Shown: one piece after another, positions 55,113 through 64,000 of the stretch
Numbering within the stretch: the first letter of the stretch is position 1
Layout of the letters: every line of letters begins with the position of its first letter
Assembly: GCF_937952055.1 (NCBI RefSeq)
Contig: NZ_CALFYO010000033.1
Span: 260,688-324,687, forward strand
Reading direction: 5' to 3'
Length of the DNA: 64,000 nucleotides
Origin: an uncultured Piscinibacter sp.
Lineage (GTDB): Bacteria; Pseudomonadota; Gammaproteobacteria; Burkholderiales; Burkholderiaceae_C
Program-made: the position numbers and the translations under genes
The notes under the pieces: generated by a model
Told to the model about the DNA's origin: nothing
Database searches by the model: none
Seen by the model: only the letters and a program-made list of their open reading frames with translations

Positions 55113-57008
55113 ATGAGCGAAGCACCGCGCAACCGCGAGCGACGCGTCGGGGACCGGCGCGCCCAGCGGCGGGCACCCACCGCCGACGAGTCCTGGTTCG
55201 GCGCCTTCGGATCCGCGGAGGACACGCAGGTCTCGCCCGACGATGCCACGGTGACGTCGGCGCCGGACAGTTCGACGCGCCCGGCAGCTTCGACCCTGGA
55301 CTCGCGGCTGTTCTCGCGACAGGCCGAGCGCATCGTCAGCGCCGGCCAGACGGCCTTCGACCGCATCTACCGGACTTTCATCGGGGCGCGGGCGGCGCTC
55401 GGCGTTGCGCTGGTGGTGGCGCAGGCGATCACGGGGCTGTTCGGTGCGAGGCCCTCGCTCGAGGCCGCGCTCGTCAGCGTCGCCTATGGAACGATGGCGC
55501 TCATTCTGTGGCTGTTGCCACGCAGGCGCACCGTCGAGCCGAAGGCGCTGGCGCGTGTGTTCGGTGCGCCGTGGCTGTCGACGATCGGCATCGATCTGGT
55601 CGCCTTCAGTGCCCTGCACATGCTCGCTCCGGGCTCCAACCTCAACTACGTGGCGCTGCTCGTGCTGCCGGTGCTGATGGCCGGTGTGCTCACACCCCGA
55701 CCGCTGGCCCTCGCGACCGCGGCGGCCGTGGCGATGATGCTGCTCGTTACCGCCTGGCTGGATGCGGGGGCCGGCGGCAGCATGACGCAGCTCATGGCGC
55801 AGGCGGCCCTGGCCGGCAGCGGCTTCTTCGTCATCACCGTGCTGGCCGGCGAGCTGGCCGGCCGCCTCGCGCGAGAAGAGCTCACCGCGCGCGGCAACAT
55901 GGAAATGGCGCGCCAGCAGGCGGCCTTGAATCGCCTCGTCATCGAGGAGATGCAGGACGGCATCCTCGTCGTCGACCGCCGCGGCCGCGTCCGCGCCGCC
56001 AACCCGGCGGCGCGACGGCTGCTCGCACCCTCGGGCATGAGCCGCCCGGCACCGTTTCAGCTGCGCGGCGTCGAGGCGTGGTCGGGGCTGGTGCGCACGG
56101 TGGAGCAGGCCTTCATCGAGTCGAGCTGGCCCGAAGCCGGGCGCGACGTCACGCTCGAGTTCGAGCCGGGCTCGAGCCGCACCTTGCGGGTGCGCGTGCG
56201 CTTCACGCGCCACAAGGCGGCACAGGCGAGCGAAGACTTCTGCGTGCTGTTCCTGGAGGACGTGCGCAACATGCAGGCACGCAGCCGCCAGGAGAAGCTT
56301 GCAGCGATGGGCCGAGTGTCGGCGGGCATCGCCCATGAAATTCGCAATCCGCTGGCGGCGATCGCCCAGGCCAACGCCTTGCTCGCCGAGGACGCCACCG
56401 ACGCGTCGCAGCGCCAGCTCACGCGCATGGTGGCGGACAACGTCGATCGCCTCAAGCGCATCGTCGACGACGTGATGGAGGTGGCGCCGGGCGAGGTGCA
56501 GGATCTGCGTGCGATCGACGCCACCGCACTGGTCGCCGCCGTGTGCAGCGACTGGGCTCGCGCGGCCGGCATCAAGCTCGACGAGCACAGCGTGCTGCGC
56601 GTGGAACTGCCGCCGCAGCCGATCGGCGTGGCCTTCGACGCCGAGCATCTGCGCCGCGTGCTCGTCAACCTGCTCGACAACGCGCTGCGCCACGCCAGCG
56701 GCGCGCCAGGCGCCGTCATGCTGCGGCTGGACTCGCGCGACGAGTCGCGGGCCTTCCTCAGCGTGGCCAGCGACGGTTCGCCAATTCCGCCCGAGGTGGA
56801 GCGCTACCTCTTCGAACCGTTCTTCTCCACGCGAAGTCGCGGCACCGGGCTGGGCCTGTATATTTGCCGCGAGCTGTGCGAGCGCTACGGCGCGAGCATC
56901 GACTACCGGGCCCGGGCGGGCGGCGACCCGCACTGCAACGAGTTCTTCGTGGTGATGCGCCGCATGCCGCTGACCGACACCGAAGCCCGACTGCACTTGA
57001 CCTCATGA
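55113..57008 (+). CDS. pilS: Sensor histidine kinase PilS
   Basis: A 631-residue kinase. After a charged N-terminus, six membrane helices lie between about residues 85 and 250. A PAS-like domain follows (MQDGILVVDRRGRVRAANPAA). The HisKA region has the phospho-acceptor His near residue 408 in GIAHEIRNPLAAI, and the ATPase domain has N, G1 and G2 boxes (NLLDNALRHAS, GTGLGLYICRELC). PilS senses pilin in the membrane and phosphorylates PilR. ATG 55113 is chosen over GTG 55107. The next gene overlaps its stop as ATGA. Confidence 0.93.
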   Translation: MSEAPRNRERRVGDRRAQRRAPTADESWFGAFGSAEDTQVSPDDATVTSAPDSSTRPAASTLDSRLFSRQAERIVSAGQTAFDRIYRTFIGARAALGVALVVAQAITGLFGARPSLEAALVSVAYGTMALILWLLPRRRTVEPKALARVFGAPWLSTIGIDLVAFSALHMLAPGSNLNYVALLVLPVLMAGVLTPRPLALATAAAVAMMLLVTAWLDAGAGGSMTQLMAQAALAGSGFFVITVLAGELAGRLAREELTARGNMEMARQQAALNRLVIEEMQDGILVVDRRGRVRAANPAARRLLAPSGMSRPAPFQLRGVEAWSGLVRTVEQAFIESSWPEAGRDVTLEFEPGSSRTLRVRVRFTRHKAAQASEDFCVLFLEDVRNMQARSRQEKLAAMGRVSAGIAHEIRNPLAAIAQANALLAEDATDASQRQLTRMVADNVDRLKRIVDDVMEVAPGEVQDLRAIDATALVAAVCSDWARAAGIKLDEHSVLRVELPPQPIGVAFDAEHLRRVLVNLLDNALRHASGAPGAVMLRLDSRDESRAFLSVASDGSPIPPEVERYLFEPFFSTRSRGTGLGLYICRELCERYGASIDYRARAGGDPHCNEFFVVMRRMPLTDTEARLHLTS

Positions 57009-58549
57009 CTTCCGCCTCGCATTTCAGCCTGTTGGTCGTCGATGACGAGCCCGACCTGCGCACGCTGTACGAGCTGACGCTGCTGCGCGAGGGCTACGAC
57101 ATCGAGACGGCAGCCACGGTCGAGGAAGCATGGATGCACCTCAAGGACCGCACCTACAGCGCCGTCATCACCGACATGCGCCTGCCCGACGGCACCGGCC
57201 TGGACCTGCTGCGGCGGCTGGAGGAGGCCGGCCGGCGCGAGAAGGCGATCGTGATCACCGCCTACGGCTCGGCCGAGAATGCCGTGGAGGCGTTGAAGGC
57301 CGGTGCTTACGATTACCTCACCAAGCCGGTGGACCTGAAACAGTTCCGCGCCGTGGTCGCCTCGGCGCTCGGCCGCGGCGGACCCACGGTGCCGACGATG
57401 GACCCGTCGACGCTGCCGTCGAAGGATGGCACGCTGCCTCAGGCGCGCATCCCGCGAGCGCCGACAGCGCCCACGGCACCGGTCAGCATCGCCCTTCGAC
57501 GCATGGCGGGACATTCGGCGGCGATGCAGCAGGTGCGAGCCTTGGTCGAGAAGGTGGCGCGCAGCATGGCGCCGGTGCTGGTCAACGGCGAGTCGGGCAC
57601 CGGCAAGGAGCTGGTCGCCCGTGCCATCCACGAGATCAGCCCGCGTGCTGCCCAGCCCTTCATCGCGGTCAATTGCAGCGCCATCCCCGAGCAGTTGCTG
57701 GAAGCCGAGTTCTTCGGCTACCGAAAGGGAGCGTTCACCGGCGCGGCCGAGGACCGCGAGGGCTTCTTCCAGGCTGCCAACGGCGGAACGCTCTTCCTCG
57801 ACGAGATCGGCGATCTGCCGCTGTCGATGCAGAGCAAGCTGCTGCGTGCCATCCAGGAGCGCTCGGTGCGGCCGGTCGGCGCGGTGAGCGAGCAGGCCGT
57901 CAATGTGCGGCTGCTCAGCGCCACGCACAAGGATCTCGGCGCCGAGGTCCACGCGGGCAAGTTCCGCCAGGACCTCTACTACCGCCTGAACGTGATCCAG
58001 ATCCGCGTGCCGCCGCTGCGCGAACGGCTGGAGGACCTGCCGGATATCAGTGAGCGCGTGCTCGAGCGCATCGCTCACGATGCCGGGGTGTCGCCGCCGC
58101 CGCGGCTCACGCGCGAGGCGTTGCAGCACCTCGCGCGCTACTCGTTCCCCGGCAATGTGCGCGAACTCGAGAACCTTCTGCACAGGGCCGTCGCGCTGTC
58201 CGGCGGCGAGACCATCGATGTGGCAGACCTCGGCCTGCCGGAGTCGGAGGTGGGAGAGCCATTTCTGAGCGAGGCGGAATCGTTCGACGCCATGGCCCGC
58301 GACGAACCAGCCGCCCGATTCCCTCCGCCCGTGGTGGCCATCCCCGTCGAGGAGGCCCTGCCGAGCAACCTGGCCGCGCATCTCGACGAAGTCGAGCGGG
58401 ACATCCTGGTGCGGGCATTGGAGCGTCATCGCTTCAATCGCACGGCCGCCGGTGCAAGCCTCGGACTGTCGTTGCGGCAGATGCGCTATCGGATGGCGCG
58501 GCTGGGCGTCAACGTCGGCACCGACGGTGTCGGGGCCGATCGCGACTGA
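57005..58549 (+). CDS. pilR: Sigma-54-dependent response regulator PilR
   Basis: A 514-residue NtrC-type activator. The receiver domain has the acceptor Asp near residue 57 (ITDMRLPDG) and KPVD. A Pro-rich linker leads to the AAA+ domain, with GESGTGKE, the sigma-54 contact loop GAFTGA and NGGTLFLDEIGDLP. A Fis-type HTH closes the protein (FNRTAAGASLGLSLRQMRYRM). It drives pilA and type IV pilus expression. ATGA-coupled to pilS. Confidence 0.95.
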   Translation: MTSASHFSLLVVDDEPDLRTLYELTLLREGYDIETAATVEEAWMHLKDRTYSAVITDMRLPDGTGLDLLRRLEEAGRREKAIVITAYGSAENAVEALKAGAYDYLTKPVDLKQFRAVVASALGRGGPTVPTMDPSTLPSKDGTLPQARIPRAPTAPTAPVSIALRRMAGHSAAMQQVRALVEKVARSMAPVLVNGESGTGKELVARAIHEISPRAAQPFIAVNCSAIPEQLLEAEFFGYRKGAFTGAAEDREGFFQAANGGTLFLDEIGDLPLSMQSKLLRAIQERSVRPVGAVSEQAVNVRLLSATHKDLGAEVHAGKFRQDLYYRLNVIQIRVPPLRERLEDLPDISERVLERIAHDAGVSPPPRLTREALQHLARYSFPGNVRELENLLHRAVALSGGETIDVADLGLPESEVGEPFLSEAESFDAMARDEPAARFPPPVVAIPVEEALPSNLAAHLDEVERDILVRALERHRFNRTAAGASLGLSLRQMRYRMARLGVNVGTDGVGADRD

Positions 58550-58562
58550 GACCGCGCGCGCC

Positions 58563-59162
58563 GTGAGGCCGCGCTGGTTCCGCGGGTGGTGGTCGCCGGC
58601 GCGGCGCTGCCCTTCGCCGAACTGCGGGCGTCGTCCTCCAGGTGCGGCGGTGTCGCTGCTGGTCGTGCACTCCATCAGCCTGCCACCCGGCGTCTACGGT
58701 GGCAATGCGATCGAAGAGCTCTTCACGAACCGACTCGACTGGCGCGCGCATCCGTATTTCGAGACGATCCGTGGGCTGCGCGTGTCGGCCCACTTCTTGA
58801 TCCGTCGCGACGGTTCGCTGCTGCAGTTCGTGTCCTGCGATCGGCGGGCGTGGCACGCGGGGGTGTCGTCGTGGCACGGGCGCGAGAACTGCAACGACTA
58901 CTCCATCGGCGTCGAGCTCGAGGGCCTCGAAGGCGACGCCTTCGAGGAGGCCCAGTACGTGTCGCTGTCTTCCCTTGCGGGCGGCCTGGCGCGGCGCTAT
59001 CCGATCGAGGCGGTGGCCGGACACGAGCACATCGCCGCGGGTCGCAAGGGCGACCCGGGCCCGGCCTTCGACTGGGCCAGGCTGCGGGCCTTGTCGCTGG
59101 CGGCCGGCGTGACCGATTGGGACTTTCCCGAGAGTGCAACACGACGCAACAGCGAAGGCTGA
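58563..59162 (+). CDS. ampD: 1,6-anhydro-N-acetylmuramyl-L-alanine amidase AmpD
   Basis: A 199-residue amidase_2 enzyme that recycles cytoplasmic anhydro-muropeptides. Landmarks are SPNCGRRPPG, the first zinc His in LLVVHSISLPPGVYGG, SAHFLIRRDG, and AGHEHIAAGRKGDPGPAFDW with the second His, the Lys and the Asp ligand. GTG 58563 gives the expected RWFRGWW N-terminus; the longer frame upstream is antisense-like over the end of pilR. It follows pilR by 13 bp. Confidence 0.93.
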   Translation: MRPRWFRGWWSPARRCPSPNCGRRPPGAAVSLLVVHSISLPPGVYGGNAIEELFTNRLDWRAHPYFETIRGLRVSAHFLIRRDGSLLQFVSCDRRAWHAGVSSWHGRENCNDYSIGVELEGLEGDAFEEAQYVSLSSLAGGLARRYPIEAVAGHEHIAAGRKGDPGPAFDWARLRALSLAAGVTDWDFPESATRRNSEG

Positions 59163-59321
59163 CGTGCACGCCGAGCGTCGGCGAGAACCGCGGCGCAGCC
59201 TGGCGCGCTGAATGCGTCGACGAGCGCGCAGGCGTGCGCCCTCGGCTCCGGGAGGGCCGGGTTCTCGCAGCGCGCGCAGCAGTCGCTAGCAACTCGGAGA
59301 CGAACTGGCAAGCTCGCTTGC

Positions 59322-59337
59322 ACGCTATCGCTAGTGC
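59322..59337. promoter_or_regulatory. NrdR-box-like site 1
   Basis: ACGCTATCGCTAGTGC matches 11 of 16 positions of the NrdR consensus acaCwAtATaTwGtgt. Alone it would be weak, but it sits exactly 31 bp (about three helical turns) upstream of a much better box, the spacing usual for paired NrdR sites. Confidence 0.6.
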
Positions 59338-59352
59338 TTGAAGGCCAGGAGG

Positions 59353-59368
59353 ACCCTAGATATAGTGT
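59353..59368. promoter_or_regulatory. NrdR-box-like site 2
   Basis: ACCCTAGATATAGTGT matches 14 of 16 positions of the NrdR consensus. NrdR is the (d)ATP-sensing zinc-finger/ATP-cone repressor of ribonucleotide reductase operons and binds such boxes in pairs. The location upstream of nrdA supports the assignment. Confidence 0.75.
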
Positions 59369-59491
59369 GTCGCCGTGCTATGCTCATTCCTCCTCCACAG
59401 CGCCGTGCTCGCCCCGTCGTCCGCTGCCGGCCTCCCGGTTGGCAGTGTGGCCGAGCAGCGTGCGCCGAGCTCATCTGCCATGTCGAATTGC

Positions 59492-59512
59492 GACCGCCCC
59501 TGAAGGGCGGTC
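59492..59512 (+). promoter_or_regulatory. Hairpin in the nrdA leader
   Basis: GACCGCCC and GGGCGGTC form a perfect 8-bp stem around a CTGAA loop, followed by pyrimidine-rich CTCCTTCCTG and no real T-run. It lies between the NrdR boxes and the nrdA start. It could be an attenuator-like or mRNA-stabilising structure; the sequence after the stem makes a classical terminator less likely. Confidence 0.55.
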
Positions 59513-59576
59513 CTCCTTCCTGTCGCCCTCGCCCATGACCATCGAAACTCTGCCCACGACCAACACAGGGGAAGCC

Positions 59577-62444
<2,868 letters not shown>

Positions 62445-62554
62445 ATCGAGCGGCGATTCGATGCGGGACAGCAACAAGCACTCGGCCCAAAAGTCAAGAA
62501 GTGCTTGGTGTTTCGATGCAACATTCGGATAATTGAAAAGATTGGGAAGAGAAC

Positions 62555-63724
62555 ATGCTTGTTTGGGACGACGAAGTTAAGCCCTCCAGATCACAAGGCG
62601 CGGTGAACGCGCAGGGACAAGCATCCGCGTTGCGCGTGCAGGAGCACGTCTTCCAAGCCGCGCCGGTCGCCGCTGACATCACTACGGCGCAAATTGCTGC
62701 TGATGCGCGCCGGGTCAAGGCAGCCGACAAGCGCATCATCAACGGTCAGACCGACGTCAACCAGTTGGTGCCGTTCAAGTACAAGTGGGCCTGGGAGAAG
62801 TACCTGGCGACCTGTGCCAATCATTGGATGCCGCAGGAGATCAACATGTCGCGCGACATCGCGACCTGGAAGGATCCGAACGGGCTGACCGAGGACGAGC
62901 GCCGCATCGTCAAGCGCAATCTTGGCTTCTTCGTCACTGCGGACTCTCTCGCGGCGAACAACATCGTGCTTGGCAGTTATCGGCACATCACGGCGCCGGA
63001 GTGCCGCCAGTTCCTGTTGCGCCAGGCTTTCGAAGAGGCGATCCACACGCACGCGTACCAGTACATCGTCGAGTCGCTGGGTCTGGACGAGAGTGAAATC
63101 TTCAATGCGTATCACGAGATCGCTTCGATCCGTGATAAGGACGAGTTCCTGCTGCCCTTCATCGAGCAGATCATGGATCCCGCTTTCCGCACCGGCACGA
63201 CGCAGAACGACCAGCGCCTGCTCAAGTCGCTGATCGTGTTCGCCTGTCTGATGGAAGGACTCTTCTTCTACGTGGGCTTCACGCAGATCCTGGCGCTGGG
63301 TCGGCAGAACAAGATGACGGGCGCGGCGGAGCAGTACCAGTACATCTTGCGTGACGAGTCGATGCACTGCAATTTCGGCATCGACCTCATCAACCAGATC
63401 AAGCTCGAGAACCCGCATCTTTGGACGCCGGAGTTCAAGGCCGACGTGAAGGCGCTGTTCCTCAGGGCGGTCGAACTCGAGTATCGCTATGCCGAGGACA
63501 CCATGCCACGCGGAGTGCTCGGCATGAACGCTTCCATGTTCAAGGGTTACCTGCGATACATCGCGAATCGCCGTGCGACTCAGATTGGCTTGGAGGAACT
63601 GTTCCCCAACGAGGAGAACCCGTTCCCCTGGATGAGCGAAATGATCGACCTGAAGAAGGAGCGCAACTTCTTCGAGACCCGCGTGATCGAGTACCAGTCG
63701 GGTGGAGCGTTGTCCTGGGATTGA
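62555..63724 (+). CDS. nrdB: Class Ia ribonucleoside-diphosphate reductase, small subunit NrdB
   Basis: A 389-residue radical-generating beta subunit. Iron ligands and the tyrosyl radical fall in FEEAIHTHAYQYI (Glu, His, then Tyr seven residues after the Glu, as in E. coli Glu115/His118/Tyr122). The later ligands are in FACLMEGLFFYVGF and LRDESMHCNFG. The C-terminal tail, which docks onto NrdA, is present. GGGAAGAG precedes ATG 62555. It lies 110 bp after nrdA, presumably co-transcribed under NrdR control. Confidence 0.96.
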   Translation: MLVWDDEVKPSRSQGAVNAQGQASALRVQEHVFQAAPVAADITTAQIAADARRVKAADKRIINGQTDVNQLVPFKYKWAWEKYLATCANHWMPQEINMSRDIATWKDPNGLTEDERRIVKRNLGFFVTADSLAANNIVLGSYRHITAPECRQFLLRQAFEEAIHTHAYQYIVESLGLDESEIFNAYHEIASIRDKDEFLLPFIEQIMDPAFRTGTTQNDQRLLKSLIVFACLMEGLFFYVGFTQILALGRQNKMTGAAEQYQYILRDESMHCNFGIDLINQIKLENPHLWTPEFKADVKALFLRAVELEYRYAEDTMPRGVLGMNASMFKGYLRYIANRRATQIGLEELFPNEENPFPWMSEMIDLKKERNFFETRVIEYQSGGALSWD

Positions 63725-63936
63725 AGGGTCCCGGGTCGCAGTCGCTCAGGTCAGTGCGAGAGATCAAGATTGGTGGGCCAGGGATGTCTGACGCAGAAGC
63801 AGCGTCTTGGGCCACGGTGGATTCATCGGATCGGGGCGTCCCTCCTGGACAGTCCTCGGGCGATGGATGGCCACGTTGCCTCGGCCTCAAGGCGAGGGGG
63901 CGTGGTTCTTTTTTAACTTGATCAAGGAGAACTGTG

Positions 63937-64000
63937 ATGGCAACTGCGAAGAAGGCTGCGGCGAAGAAGGCCCCGGCGAAGAAGGCTGCGGCGAAGAAGG
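63937..64000 (+). CDS. Histone H1-like / AlgP-type lysine-rich DNA-binding protein (3' truncated by window)
   Basis: Only the first 21 codons are in the window: MATAKKAAAKKAPAKKAAAKK. The Ala/Lys/Pro repeat is typical of betaproteobacterial histone H1-like proteins that bind DNA, and this position after nrdB is conserved in Burkholderiales. AAGGAGA lies 8 bases upstream. The nucleotide repeat (GCGAAGAAGGCCCCGGCG-type) is almost the same as that in the muramidase fusion at 39827. Confidence 0.9.
   Translation, partial: MATAKKAAAKKAPAKKAAAKK

Larger units (their letters stand above)
59163..59576. other. nrdA upstream region
   Basis: This 414-bp gap holds the nrdAB control elements, listed separately: two NrdR-like boxes and a leader hairpin. 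The start of nrdA is ambiguous within its last 42 bp. No other gene is visible. Confidence 0.6.

Noticed and set aside
54018..56996. 992-codon minus-strand open frame
   Set aside because: Entirely antisense to the CcsA-like, PP0621 and pilS genes, with His/Arg/Gln-rich composition typical of shadow frames.

Overview
The window comes from a high-GC betaproteobacterium, most likely a member of the Burkholderiales in the Rubrivivax/Leptothrix/Ideonella neighbourhood. The evidence is the housekeeping block at the right end: tRNA-Met, ftsY, ffh, a CcsA/YpjD-like protein, a PP0621-type protein, pilS-pilR, ampD, nrdA-nrdB and a lysine-rich histone H1-like gene. Dense ATGA/GTGA gene overlaps and a strong third-position G/C bias agree. 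The bias creates many long antisense open frames, which I did not annotate.

Left third (1-18965): catabolic and transport genes. After the tail of a cyclase/ATPase-type TPR protein, a cyclic-nucleotide-binding protein and an AEC permease come two divergent operons. The leftward operon encodes a D-aminoacylase, an M81 (MlrC-like) metallopeptidase, an M20 (ArgE/DapE-like) deacylase and an amidase. The rightward operon encodes a complete peptide-type ABC importer, diaminopropionate ammonia-lyase, an L-carbamoylase-family hydrolase and an N-carbamoyl-D-amino-acid hydrolase. A second L-carbamoylase paralogue lies just outside. Together they look like uptake and stepwise deacylation/decarbamoylation of unusual amino-acid derivatives, with 2,3-diaminopropionate as a likely intermediate feeding pyruvate. 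A class II aldolase-like gene closes the block.

Middle (18966-30799): gene-poor, decayed-looking DNA alternates with a DUF1840 gene, a cyclopropane-fatty-acid-synthase-like methyltransferase, nhaA, a DUF2254 membrane protein and an envelope/stress group (BON lipoprotein, CsbD, a 53-residue DUF1328 protein, a two-helix membrane protein). A secreted amidohydrolase follows.

Candidate system (30800-40891), with about 1 kb of gene-free DNA on each side: a caspase-nSTAND1-transmembrane-TPR protein; a secreted Asp-rich protein on the opposite strand; a caspase-alpha/beta-hydrolase (lipase-like) fusion; a 40-codon ORF; a ComEC-like metallo-beta-lactamase-fold protein; and a muramidase fused behind a histone-H1-like AAKKAP repeat tail. 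Two proteases, a lipase and a wall hydrolase in one cassette suggest regulated self-lysis, phage defence or an antagonism system. Right of it are an RSH-type HD hydrolase, a VWA protein translationally coupled to a possible macrodomain protein, and a ProQ protein.

Integration scar (46970-50709): tRNA-Met carries a phage/island attachment site. An 18-bp copy of its 3' end lies 2.1 kb away. Two tyrosine-integrase fragments, a truncated D12 adenine methylase with its RHH partner, and a broken N-terminal fragment of a large, possibly defence-related protein are joined tail-to-tail at deletion-like junctions.

Right end (50773-64000): the conserved housekeeping block. nrdA is preceded by a pair of NrdR-box-like sites 31 bp apart and a leader hairpin.
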